From assembly GCA_963809715.1 (NCBI GenBank), contig CAWEKO010000004.1, positions 368,417 to 432,416 on the forward strand: a DNA stretch of 64,000 bases, given 5' to 3'. The notes under the pieces were generated by a model. That model worked only from the letters and a program-made list of their open reading frames with translations. It was not told where the DNA came from and ran no database searches. This document shows, piece after piece, positions 8,758-16,760 of this stretch. Position 1 is the stretch's first letter, and every line of letters begins with the position of its first letter. The position numbers were made by a program, and so were the translations under genes. This stretch comes from Bog-473 sp963809715 (GTDB lineage Bacteria; Actinomycetota; Acidimicrobiia; Acidimicrobiales; RAAP-2).

Positions 8758-9075
8758 GTGGCAACCAGCACCAAGGGACCAGGCAGCAGCTCCCGCAAGG
8801 GCAAGTCGGCCTCGGGCCGCACCACCTCGAAGGTGGGCCGCTACAAGACAGCCGAGGAGAGCGGCCGCTACACCGCGCCGATCCCCAAGAGCGTGCGGCA
8901 CAGCCCGAGATGGTTCGGCGCGCTGATCCTCATTCTGCTGATCGGCGGCGTGGCCGTCATCACGGTCAACTACCTGGCCCGCCTGCCCGGCCTGGACCAC
9001 GGCTCGCCCTGGGGCCTGGTCATCGGGCTCGTGATGATCTTCGTCGGCTTCCTGCTGGCGACCCGGTACCGCTGA
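8758..9075 (+). CDS. crgA: CrgA, septation inhibitor / divisome membrane protein
   Basis: 105 residues from the GTG at 8758. A basic Ser/Lys-rich N-terminus precedes two transmembrane helices (about 51-75, LILILLIGGVAVITVNY, and 84-102, LVIGLVMIFVGFLLATRY). The GRYT-x2-IPKSVRHSPRW segment before helix 1 is characteristic. CrgA interacts with FtsZ-dependent division and cell-wall enzymes in actinobacteria. A TAACCT box at 8745-8750 lies 7 nt before the GTG with no Shine-Dalgarno sequence, so a leaderless transcript is likely. Confidence 0.92.
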   Translation: MATSTKGPGSSSRKGKSASGRTTSKVGRYKTAEESGRYTAPIPKSVRHSPRWFGALILILLIGGVAVITVNYLARLPGLDHGSPWGLVIGLVMIFVGFLLATRYR

Positions 9076-9102
9076 ACGTCCCGACGCTCCCCTGACGGGG
9101 AC

Positions 9103-9144
9103 GGCCCGGTCTTCCCTGCCACCCCCGGTTCCGGGGGCCGGGCC
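9103..9144. terminator. Two-part GC-rich hairpin between convergent genes
   Basis: An inner perfect inverted repeat CCCCCGG-TT-CCGGGGG (9122-9137) is flanked by outer arms ggcccgg (9103-9109) and ccgggcc (9138-9144). It fills the 73-bp gap between the ends of crgA and the thiolase gene and could end transcription from both sides. There is no T-run, as is common in high-GC actinobacteria. Confidence 0.5.
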
Positions 9145-9148
9145 TGGT

Positions 9149-10336
9149 TCAGCCCAGCCGCTCGATGACGGTGGCGTTGGCCAGCCCGCCACCCTCGCAC
9201 ATCGTGAGGAGACCCCAGCGGCCGTTCGTGCGCTCGAGCTCGTTGAGGAGCGTGCCCATGAGCTTGCCGCCCGACGCACCCAGGGGGTGGCCCAGCGCGA
9301 TGGCGCCACCGTTGGCGTTCACGATCTCCATGTTGGGGTGGTGCTCCTTTTCCCACGCCAACACGACCGAGGCGAATGCCTCGTTGATCTCCACCGCGTC
9401 GATGTCCTCGAGCGTGAGCTTGGCCCGCTCGAGCACTGAGGTGGTGGCGGGGATGGGTCCGGTCAGCATGGTGACGGGGTCGACGCCGGCGAGGGCGAAG
9501 GCGTGGAAACGGGCCCGGGGGCGCAGCCCCAGGGCGTTGGCCTTCTCCTCGCTCATGATCAGCACGGCCGAGGAGCCGTCGGTGATCTGCGACGAGTTGC
9601 CCGCGGTGACCTTGCCGTTCTCCTTGAAGGCCGGCTTCAGGTTGGCCAGCGCCTCCACGCTCGAGTCGGGACGGATGCCCTCGTCGGCCTGCAGGAGCTC
9701 GTCGGTGTCGTTTCCCTCTTCGTCCTTGATCGGCACCGGGACGATCTCGTTCTCGAAGCGGCCCTCGGCCGTGGCCCGGGCCGCCCGCTGGTGGCTCTGC
9801 ACCGAAAAGGCGTCGAGCTCGTCGCGCGAGATGCCCCACTGGTCGGCGATCATCTCGGCCCCGATGCCCTGGCCCTGCAGGCGGTTGTGGCCCTCGTCGT
9901 CGCGGTAGCGGGCCATCATGCGCGGGCCGAAGGGGAAGCCGAAGTCCTTGACGACCGAGGAGCCCATCGGGGTGTGCGTCATGCTCTCGACACCCGCCGC
10001 CACCACGATGTCGTAGGCGCCGGCCATCACCCCTTGGGCGGCGAAGTGCAAGGCCTGCTGTGACGACCCGCACTGGCGGTCGATCGTCGTCGCGGGCACC
10101 GACTCGGGCCATCCCGCGGCCAGCACTGCGTTGCGCCCGATGTTGAGCGACTGCTCGGAAACCTGCATGACGCAGCCCATGATCACGTCGTCCACGAGGG
10201 CGGGGTCGAGCTTGTTGCGCTCCGCCAGTGCCTTGAGCGACTCGGAGGCCAGGTCGACGGCGTGCCAGCCACGCAGCTTCCCGTTGCGCTTGCCGCCGGC
10301 GGTGCGCACGGCATCGACGATCACTGCGGTGGTCAT
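9149..10336 (-). CDS. Acetyl-CoA C-acyltransferase (thiolase)
   Basis: 395 residues, the normal thiolase length. The ATG at 10336 has a GGAAGGAGA ribosome-binding site. The acylated Cys is Cys89 in DRQCGSSQQ. The C-terminal motifs are NEAFASV, GGAIALGHPLGASG (active His) and MCEGGGLANA (second Cys). It either cleaves 3-ketoacyl-CoA in beta-oxidation or condenses two acetyl-CoA. The sequence alone does not decide chain-length preference. It is divergent from a hotdog thioesterase, which fits fatty-acid metabolism. Confidence 0.92.
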   Translation of the reverse strand: MTTAVIVDAVRTAGGKRNGKLRGWHAVDLASESLKALAERNKLDPALVDDVIMGCVMQVSEQSLNIGRNAVLAAGWPESVPATTIDRQCGSSQQALHFAAQGVMAGAYDIVVAAGVESMTHTPMGSSVVKDFGFPFGPRMMARYRDDEGHNRLQGQGIGAEMIADQWGISRDELDAFSVQSHQRAARATAEGRFENEIVPVPIKDEEGNDTDELLQADEGIRPDSSVEALANLKPAFKENGKVTAGNSSQITDGSSAVLIMSEEKANALGLRPRARFHAFALAGVDPVTMLTGPIPATTSVLERAKLTLEDIDAVEINEAFASVVLAWEKEHHPNMEIVNANGGAIALGHPLGASGGKLMGTLLNELERTNGRWGLLTMCEGGGLANATVIERLG

Positions 10337-10466
10337 GGGCGTCTCCTTCCAACGCCGGCGGGCCGCTCCCTGCCGGTTCAGAACAGACAGCCAGTCTACC
10401 TGGGCGCTCGAATCAGGCCACCCGGGGCCGGGCTTCCTCCCGTTCGGCCGGTAGGGTCTCCCGGCG

Positions 10467-10943
10467 ATGGCTGAGACGGATCCGGTGGCCGCCGGCGGCA
10501 CCCGCAAGGACATGGACCGCTGGCTGGGCGACGGGGGCATGCCGATCATCGGTCTGGTCGGTGGTGCGTTCACCGCCTACGGGGTGGACGGGGAGGACCT
10601 GGGCTGGGCCGGGGGCACCTTCACCCCGACCGAGTTGGCCTGTAATCCCCACGGCATCGCCCAGGCGGGCATCCATTCCCTGCTCCTCGACGCTGCCATG
10701 AACTTCGCCATCAACGCCGCGCTGCCCCGCAGGGCCCGCACCCGGGGCACGCTCGAGATGAAGACCGAGTGCATGCGGCCGGCGCGGCTGGGCGACCCCT
10801 TCGAGCTGCGCGGCGAGGTCGTGCGCATGGCCAAGCAGGTGGCCTACGGGGAGGCGTCGGTACGGGCCGCGGATGGGGTGCTGGTGAGCCGGGCCACCGG
10901 GACCTTTCTCCTGCATCGACCCGAACCCGAACCCACCGCCTGA
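10467..10943 (+). CDS. PaaI-like hotdog acyl-CoA thioesterase
   Basis: 158 residues. The hotdog core shows the active-site segment NPHGIAQAGIHSLLLDAAM (a variant of the HGG-x-LA-x2-D motif, with the acidic residue on the central helix) followed by the strands of RGTLEMKTECMRPARLG. Enzymes of this family hydrolyse acyl-CoA or aryl-CoA thioesters. A TAGGGT box at 10452-10457 sits 9 nt before the ATG, and there is no good ribosome-binding site, so transcription is probably near-leaderless. It is divergent from the thiolase and may share its metabolism. Confidence 0.8.
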   Translation: MAETDPVAAGGTRKDMDRWLGDGGMPIIGLVGGAFTAYGVDGEDLGWAGGTFTPTELACNPHGIAQAGIHSLLLDAAMNFAINAALPRRARTRGTLEMKTECMRPARLGDPFELRGEVVRMAKQVAYGEASVRAADGVLVSRATGTFLLHRPEPEPTA

Positions 10944-11034
10944 TCCCTACCGGGTCCCGCCGCCCGGGCCCGGGGTCTGCCTGATCTGTTGCGGCCCGGC
11001 GGGAGCCTCCGCCGTCTGCTTTGCCTGTCGCCTG

Positions 11035-11685
11035 GTGGGGCGCCGCCTTGCCCTCCCGCTGACGCCCGTGTCCCCGATCCGGCTCTGCCCGCTCCCGGGC
11101 CCCCTCTACACGGTGCTCATGGGCTACAAGGAATCGCCCGTGCCCGAGGCGCGGGCGCGGTACGCCCCGATCGTGCTGGCCCTCGTCGACGCGTTCTTCG
11201 CGGCCCATGCGGACTGCCTGGCCCGGGACGTCCCGGTGGAGCTGGTCCTGGTCGTCCCTTCGACGGCGCGCCCATCCGGGGCGCCGCTGGCCGCGGTGGC
11301 CGGGCTCGGCGACGTCGTGCACCGCCGGCTCGGTGCCCGCTTGGCGGCCGACCTGCTGAGCCGCGGTCCGGGGTCGCTCGGGCACATGCGTCCCCGTCGC
11401 GACGGATTCGTCGTCCCGCCGGCCCGCCGCTCAGCCGTGGAGGGGCGCCACGTGCTGGTGCTCGACGACACCTACGTCAGCGGCGCCCGGGCCCAGAGCG
11501 CAACCGCAGCCCTGCGGTTGGCCAAGGTGGCGTCCGTGCAGATCGTGACCGCGGGCCGCGTGCTCCGACCCGAACGGGTGCCGGGGCACGCCGAGTTTGT
11601 TCGTCGCCGGGCCGCCGCGCCGACGTCGGACAGCGAAGTCTCCGTCTGTCGTGTGTGCGTTCAGGCCGGCACGCCGAGCGCGTAG
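11035..11685 (+). CDS. ComF-like phosphoribosyltransferase-domain protein; true start probably upstream
   Basis: 216 residues from the first standard start, the GTG at 11035. The PRPP-binding signature is clear (VLVLDDTYVSGARAQS, around residue 145). LPGPLYTVLMGYKE matches the conserved ComF segment LPGPL-x3-V-x2-YKE. ComF proteins act in DNA uptake and possibly nucleotide handling; their exact reaction is not settled. The same frame is open upstream back to 10888 and encodes CLICCGPAG...CFAC at 10978-11028, which looks like the N-terminal zinc ribbon of ComF, but no ATG, GTG or TTG lies before it. Either a rare start codon is used or the 5' end has been altered. The 3' end overlaps the convergent SDR gene by 25 bp. 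Confidence 0.7.
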   Translation: MGRRLALPLTPVSPIRLCPLPGPLYTVLMGYKESPVPEARARYAPIVLALVDAFFAAHADCLARDVPVELVLVVPSTARPSGAPLAAVAGLGDVVHRRLGARLAADLLSRGPGSLGHMRPRRDGFVVPPARRSAVEGRHVLVLDDTYVSGARAQSATAALRLAKVASVQIVTAGRVLRPERVPGHAEFVRRRAAAPTSDSEVSVCRVCVQAGTPSA

Positions 11686-12632
11686 GTCACGCCCGTCAGC
11701 TCTTCTGACCGCTTCCAGAGCTCGGCGGCCGCGGCATCGTCGCGCCCGCGGCGCGACGGCCGGGTCAGACGGGGTGGGCCGAAGAAACCGCCCAGGCGCG
11801 AGGGGCCGACGTACTCGCCGGAGTGGACCGCCGGCGAGGTGGCGGCACAGAGCACGGGGAGTGCTCCGGTGGCGGTCTGCTGCCCGAGGGTGGAGCTCAC
11901 GGCGCGTCCGAGCGTGCGCCGCACCCGGCTGGCGCTCAGGGCGGTGCCGTTGCTGGTCAAGTTGCTCTGCGTCCAGCCGGGGTGCGCGGCCACGGCCATG
12001 GTGGCCAGCCCCTCCGCGGCCAGCCGCCGGCTCAGCTCTCGGGTGAAGAGGAGGTTGGCCAGCTTCGTGGTGCCGTAGGTCACCCAGGTGTTGCGGGGTG
12101 ACGGGTTGCCGACGTCCTCGATCTTGAGGCGGCCCAGGTGGTGCAGGTGCGAGCTGACCGTCACCACGCGTGAGCGCTCGGTCGTCACGATGCGATCGAG
12201 CAGGAGGCCCGTGAACGCGAAGTGACCCAGGTGGTTGGTGGCCATCTGCAGCTCGAAGCCGTCGGGGGTCTGGCGGTACGGCGTGCCCATCACTCCCGCG
12301 TTGTTGATCAGGACGTCCAGGCGGGCGTGCGCCGCCAGGAAGGCGGCGGCGGCGCGCCGGACCGAGTCCAGGTCGGACAGATCGAGCGGAAGGAGCTCGA
12401 GGGACGACCGCGTGAGTTCGCCTTCCAATCTGTCCCGGGCCTTGCGCGCCTTCTCCTGGTTCCGGCAGGCCATGACGACGTGCGCGCCGTGCCCGGACAG
12501 CGCGCGGACGGTCTCGTAGCCGATGCCGCTGTTGGCTCCGGTTACCAGGGCGGTGAGCCCGGTCAGATCCCCGATGTCCGCTGTGGTCCAGGTCGCACCG
12601 TGGGTCACCTCGGTGCCCGGAATCCGCTTCAT
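11661..12632 (-). CDS. Short-chain dehydrogenase/reductase (retinol-dehydrogenase-like)
   Basis: 323 residues. The cofactor-binding GANSGIG and ACRN (Arg after beta-2, suggesting NADPH), NNAGV, catalytic Ser in VTVSSHLHHLG and Y-x3-K in YGTTKLAN are all present. The extended C-terminus is typical of the retinol-dehydrogenase/WWOX-like group of bacterial oxidoreductases. The substrate is unknown. It follows the pirin gene by 12 bp on the same strand, so the two are probably co-transcribed. Confidence 0.88.
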   Translation of the reverse strand: MKRIPGTEVTHGATWTTADIGDLTGLTALVTGANSGIGYETVRALSGHGAHVVMACRNQEKARKARDRLEGELTRSSLELLPLDLSDLDSVRRAAAAFLAAHARLDVLINNAGVMGTPYRQTPDGFELQMATNHLGHFAFTGLLLDRIVTTERSRVVTVSSHLHHLGRLKIEDVGNPSPRNTWVTYGTTKLANLLFTRELSRRLAAEGLATMAVAAHPGWTQSNLTSNGTALSASRVRRTLGRAVSSTLGQQTATGALPVLCAATSPAVHSGEYVGPSRLGGFFGPPRLTRPSRRGRDDAAAAELWKRSEELTGVTYALGVPA

Positions 12633-12644
12633 GGATTGGGCAGG

Positions 12645-13610
12645 CTAGGCGTTGCCGATGTGATCAGCCGGCACCGTCCCGAGCTTGCCGGCATCGAAGT
12701 CCTCGAAGGCCTGGATGATCTCGGCCCGGGTGTTCATGACGAACGGCCCATGGGCCACCACGGGCTCACCGATCGGCCGACCACCGAGGACGAGGACGTC
12801 GAGCGCGGGATGGCGCGACTCCTGGGTGGAGTCCGCCCGCAGAACCAGGGCGTCCCCCGCGCCGTGCACGGCAAGCTGGCCGGTGTGGAACGGACGGCCA
12901 TCCGGTCCGATCGTGCCCGTGCCGGACAGCGCGTAGACGAGGGCGTTGAATTCACGCGGCCAGGGCAGCAGCAGCTCGGCGCCGGGCTGCACGGTCGCGT
13001 GCACCAGCGAGATCGGCGTGTGCGTGCTGCCGGGTCCCCGATGGCCGTCGACGTCGCCCGCGATGACCCGCACGAGGGCGCCCCCGTCGGACGACGTCAG
13101 CAGCAGGACGTTGCCCGCGTCGACGTCCTGGTAGCGCGGGTCGATCATTTTGTCGGCCGACGGAAGATTGACCCAGAGTTGAATGCCGTTGAACAGGCCC
13201 CCGCTGGCGATCAGCTGATCCGGCGGGCGTTCGATGTGCAGAATGCCCGAGCCGGCGGTCATCCATTGGGTGGAGCCGTTGGTGATGAGGCCGCCACCAC
13301 CGATGGAGTCCTGGTGCTGAAAGGTGCCGTCGATCATGTAGGTGACGGTCTCGAAGCCCCGGTGAGGGTGCCAGGGCGTGCCCTTGGGCTCGCCCGGGGC
13401 GTACTCGACCTCACCCATCTGGTCCATGTGGATGAAGGGGTCCAGATCCGCCAGGGCGACGCCCGCGAAGGCGCGCCGAACGGGAAACCCCTCGCCCTCG
13501 AACCCCGCCGGAGCGTCGGTGACGCTCTTCACCGGGCGTGGGATCATCGCATCGGTCGGCGCCTGGACCCGGGGCAGCACCAGGTTGTCGGGAACGGTCA
13601 CTGCGGGCAT
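12645..13610 (-). CDS. Pirin-family cupin protein
   Basis: 321 residues with the two cupin domains of pirins. The N-terminal metal site is visible as HPHRGFETVTYMIDG, with a later conserved H-x-DS (FQHQDSIGGGG). The mid-protein WMTAGSGILHIE and the C-terminal VAHGPFVMNTRAEI are strongly conserved in the family. Bacterial pirins have been reported as quercetin dioxygenases or as redox-linked regulators, so the role is open. It heads a probable two-gene operon with the SDR. Confidence 0.9.
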   Translation of the reverse strand: MPAVTVPDNLVLPRVQAPTDAMIPRPVKSVTDAPAGFEGEGFPVRRAFAGVALADLDPFIHMDQMGEVEYAPGEPKGTPWHPHRGFETVTYMIDGTFQHQDSIGGGGLITNGSTQWMTAGSGILHIERPPDQLIASGGLFNGIQLWVNLPSADKMIDPRYQDVDAGNVLLLTSSDGGALVRVIAGDVDGHRGPGSTHTPISLVHATVQPGAELLLPWPREFNALVYALSGTGTIGPDGRPFHTGQLAVHGAGDALVLRADSTQESRHPALDVLVLGGRPIGEPVVAHGPFVMNTRAEIIQAFEDFDAGKLGTVPADHIGNA

Positions 13611-13732
13611 GGAACTCTCACTTCCTGTTGCGAACTCCGGGCACCACCGGTGCTCGTCCGGGGCGGCTCTCGCCGGTCACCAGACGACACCCGTGTAACA
13701 CGTCGGGCCGTCGTTCTGTTCCGCTGCCGTCC

Positions 13733-14593
13733 TCAGGACGCGTCGAGGCGGGCCACCTGCTCGGCGCTCAAGGTCAGGTCCGCTGCCGCGGCTGACGCCT
13801 CGGCCGTGGCGGGACGGCTGCTCCCGGGGATCGGGATGACCCGAGAACCCTTCGCCAGCATCCAGGCCAGGGTGACCTGCTGGGGGCTGGCGCCCAGTTC
13901 GGCCGCCACCTGGGCGAAGCCGGCGTGGGTCTGCTCAATGGCGTCTGACTGTCCGATGCCCCCCAGCGGGCTCCAGGGAATGAAGGCGATGCCGAGTTTC
14001 TCGCAATGCTCGAGCTCACCCTCGGACGAGCGGAAACGCGGAGAGAACTGGTTCTGGACGCTCGCCAGACGACCACCGAGGACGCGTTGGGCCTCGTCGA
14101 TCTGCTCGACCGTGGCGTTGGACACCCCGGCCAAGAGGATCTTGCCCTCGTCGAGCAGGTCGGCCAACGCGCCCACGGACTCGGCCCAGGGCACCTTGGG
14201 ATCGGGGCGGTGGTACTGGTAGAGCCCGATGGCGTCGACCCCGAGACGCTTGAGCGAGGCCTCGCACGCCTCCTTCACGTAGGCCGGATCGCCGTGCACC
14301 GTCCAGCTCCCGTCCCCGGGCCGGCGGTGCCCACCCTTGGTCGCCACCAGAACGTCATCGGTCGCCCCGCCATAGGCGGCGAGTGCCTCGGCGACGAGTT
14401 CTTCCCCGTGGCCGTGCTCGTGCACGCCGAGCGAGTAGGCGTCGGCCGTGTCGATGATGGTGACGCCGGCGTCGAGCGAGGCGTGAACGGTGGCGATCGC
14501 CTGGGCGCGTGTTGGGCGCCCTTCGATGGAGAGGGGCATCTCGCCCAGGCCGATCGCGCTCACCGTCCTGTTACCGATTGGGCGTTGTTGCAT
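13733..14593 (-). CDS. Aldo/keto reductase
   Basis: 286 residues from the ATG at 14593, chosen because GAGGAGG lies 6 nt upstream and the protein starts with RPIGNRTVSAIGLGEMPL, normal for the family. Catalytic Asp and Tyr lie in DTADAYS, Lys in LVATKGG and the His position in YQYHRPD. The cofactor loop IPIPGSSRPA near the C-terminus binds NADPH. The substrate cannot be named from the sequence. The gene stands apart from its neighbours by about 100 bp on each side. Confidence 0.9.
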   Translation of the reverse strand: MQQRPIGNRTVSAIGLGEMPLSIEGRPTRAQAIATVHASLDAGVTIIDTADAYSLGVHEHGHGEELVAEALAAYGGATDDVLVATKGGHRRPGDGSWTVHGDPAYVKEACEASLKRLGVDAIGLYQYHRPDPKVPWAESVGALADLLDEGKILLAGVSNATVEQIDEAQRVLGGRLASVQNQFSPRFRSSEGELEHCEKLGIAFIPWSPLGGIGQSDAIEQTHAGFAQVAAELGASPQQVTLAWMLAKGSRVIPIPGSSRPATAEASAAAADLTLSAEQVARLDAS

Positions 14594-14694
14594 GTCGGAC
14601 CTCCTCATTCGGGTGTCGGAGGCGACGCCGTTGCGGCACCTCCGGGACAGGACCAGACGATACCGGGGGGAGCGTGCGGCCTGCACGGGTGGGG

Positions 14695-14982
14695 TCACGT
14701 CACCACGTGGAAGGCGATCCGGTAGACCGGCGTGTCGTCATGGATCGGACCGGCGTGGGCGGCCCGTTGGCGCAGCATCTCGCGGTCGGGTTCGCCGGCC
14801 CGACGGACATCGGCCGTGCTGATGGACGCAAAGGGAACCAGATCCATGCTGTCGACCTGGATCTCGACCCGCCCCACCCGGTAGCGCCCGCCCACCTTGA
14901 CCTGGCGCCGGCGCCACAGGCGGAAGGTGACGGTGATGTCGCCCGCCGCGATGTCGTCGTGCAGCTCCTTGCTGAATTGCAC
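14695..14982 (-). CDS. Small ASCH-domain protein
   Basis: 95 residues, GTG start. The beta-rich fold with TVTFRLWRRRQVKVGGRYR followed by VEIQVDSM fits ASCH domains of the short bacterial type (KEFHD-x-I...TFR-x-WRR pattern). ASCH domains are related to PUA and are thought to bind RNA or nucleic acid; recent members have amidohydrolase activity on N4-acylcytidine. No partner gene is adjacent: the aldo/keto reductase lies downstream and the LLM enzyme about 240 bp upstream. Confidence 0.7.
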   Translation of the reverse strand: MQFSKELHDDIAAGDITVTFRLWRRRQVKVGGRYRVGRVEIQVDSMDLVPFASISTADVRRAGEPDREMLRQRAAHAGPIHDDTPVYRIAFHVVT

Positions 14983-15223
14983 TGCCGGTCAGGTTACGTC
15001 CGGGTGGCGTGGGGCTCTTGAAGCATCGCCGCCACGACGGCCGACACCACCAGGACGCAGCCCGAGGGGCGCCAGGTACCGCCACCTGGAGGTCCGCCTC
15101 GGTATCGCCTTCGACGGCCTCTCGTTTCACCAGGTCCATCGGGTCGGCGGCCCTGGCTGCCTTGCGCAGAAGGCACCGAGGACGGCGAGAGTTCTCGAAC
15201 TGTCGACGGGTTGTGTGGCCGGT

Positions 15224-16123
15224 TCAGATCTTCAGGAAGGTCTCTCCAAAGGCCTGAACCCACTCGAGTGGACCGGGGGCAACGCTCCAGGGGGCGCCGA
15301 TGATCGTCCAGTCGACGCCCATGTCGTCCAGCTCGCCAAGGCGGTGCCGGATCTGTTCGGCGTCGCGCTCGAAGTCGGCCAGGCTGTGCCCACCGAAGCC
15401 GAGGATCAGCTGCATCTCGTCGAAGCGGTCGCCGGCGTAGTCCTCGAGTTTCGAGAGACGCTCGTTCAGCTCTTCAGGTGAGGTGACGGGGGGAGTCCGG
15501 GCTGTCTTCGCCACCGAGGCGGGTGCGGTCATGGGCATCCAGCCGGCAGCGAAGCGGGCCGCACGCTTCAATGCGGCGTCGGAGTTGCCGCCCATCCAGA
15601 CCGGAACGCCGCCGTTGCGCGGAACCGGTCGAGCCTGAATGTTGCGCGCCGAGAAGTGGAGGCCTTCGAAATTGAAGGGTTCGCCGCTCCAGTGGAGCTG
15701 CATCACCTCGAGCGCCTCGTCGAAGAGCGCATTGCGCTCGGAGAAGTCCACGCCGAGGGCGAAATACTCGGACTTGAGGTAGCCCGCACCGGCACCCATG
15801 TAGAAGCGTCCGTCCGACATCCGGTTCAGCGTGGCCGCGCTCTTGGCCAGGAGGAGGGGATTGCGGTAGGGAATGACGCTGAGATTCGTGACCAGCGCCA
15901 GCGTCGTGGTCACTCCGGCAGCCGCGGCGAGTGCCACGAACGGATCGAGGCTCTGGTGCCCGCCCGTCTCGAGCCACGATGCGCTGGGCGCCGGGTGCTC
16001 GGTCAGGGCGATGCCATCCCAACCTGCGGCCTCAGCGGCCGCGGCGACCTCGGGGATTGCGCCCGCGTCGAGCAGGTCGATCTCGCTCCCTGTCGCCTCC
16101 GGGTATTGAAAGATGAATCGCAT
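15224..16123 (-). CDS. LLM-class (F420-dependent-type) flavin oxidoreductase
   Basis: 299 residues with a GGGGGAGGA ribosome-binding site before the ATG at 16123. It shows the luciferase-like TIM-barrel pattern: WDGIALTEHPAPS near the N-terminus, SVIPYRNPLLLAKSAATLNRMSDGRFYMGAG in the centre (read in parts), and PVWMGGNSDAALKRAARFAAGW toward the C-terminus. Actinobacterial members mostly use F420 or FMN to oxidise or reduce small organic substrates. It is divergent from the SnoaL-like and amidohydrolase genes across 128 bp, which suggests one catabolic unit with shared control (inference). Confidence 0.88.
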   Translation of the reverse strand: MRFIFQYPEATGSEIDLLDAGAIPEVAAAAEAAGWDGIALTEHPAPSASWLETGGHQSLDPFVALAAAAGVTTTLALVTNLSVIPYRNPLLLAKSAATLNRMSDGRFYMGAGAGYLKSEYFALGVDFSERNALFDEALEVMQLHWSGEPFNFEGLHFSARNIQARPVPRNGGVPVWMGGNSDAALKRAARFAAGWMPMTAPASVAKTARTPPVTSPEELNERLSKLEDYAGDRFDEMQLILGFGGHSLADFERDAEQIRHRLGELDDMGVDWTIIGAPWSVAPGPLEWVQAFGETFLKI

Positions 16124-16251
16124 CGGTCCTCCCCCTGTCTGATGCCCTCCCTGGGGGAGGTGGCGTGCACCTTACCGACGGCCGACTCGGAGAAGCAGAT
16201 CGAGCCGGCATCTAGCTTGGGCTCGCCCGACCAATGAGAGGAGAGTGGCCG

Positions 16252-16671
16252 ATGGACGCGCAGGTTGTGCTGGACAAGCTGGAGATTCACGAGTTGCTGG
16301 CCCGATATGCCAGAGGTGTGGACACGAAGGACTGGGAACTCTGGAAGAGCGTGTTCACGCCCGACGCCCTGGTGGACTACAGCTCGGCCGGCGCCCCCGT
16401 CGGACCACCCCATGAGATCGCGGCGTGGCTCGAGCAGGGGTTGCAGGTCGTCCCCATGACGCAGCACTTCATCAGCAACATCGAGGTGGAGGTGCAGGGA
16501 GACAAGGCCAAAGTGCGGGCGCTGTTCTATAACCCGATGCAGCTGCCGGGTATGGCGGAAATGAGCTTCTGTGGCGGCTACTACCACCACGAAATGGTCC
16601 GGACGGACGAGGGGTGGAAGAGTGAGCGACTCGTCGAGGAGAACCTCTGGTTCGTCAACGGTCCGGGCTGA
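16252..16671 (+). CDS. SnoaL/NTF2-like protein
   Basis: 139 residues from the ATG at 16252, which has GAGAGGAGAG 6-7 nt upstream; the ATG at 16234 lies before this site and is less likely. KLEIHELLARYARGVDTKDWELW is the typical first helix of the SnoaL-like 4 (bile-acid dehydratase/scytalone-dehydratase-like) group. The pocket segment MTQHFISNIEVEV and the strand FCGGYYHHEMVRTDEGWK fit as well. Members are small lyases, isomerases or ligand-binding proteins; which one is not decided. It precedes the amidohydrolase by 89 bp on the same strand. Confidence 0.8.
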   Translation: MDAQVVLDKLEIHELLARYARGVDTKDWELWKSVFTPDALVDYSSAGAPVGPPHEIAAWLEQGLQVVPMTQHFISNIEVEVQGDKAKVRALFYNPMQLPGMAEMSFCGGYYHHEMVRTDEGWKSERLVEENLWFVNGPG

Positions 16672-16760
16672 GGTCTCCACGGCCGACGGAGAGCAGGGAT
16701 CAGCCCCCGTTAGGCTGCCGGCGAGGGACCGACTGCCGCGAACCGAGAGGCTGTACAGCG

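Noticed and set aside
12222..14222. A 666-codon + strand frame opposite the SDR, pirin and aldo/keto reductase genes
   Set aside because: Mirror frame of three recognised genes; low complexity and no motif.
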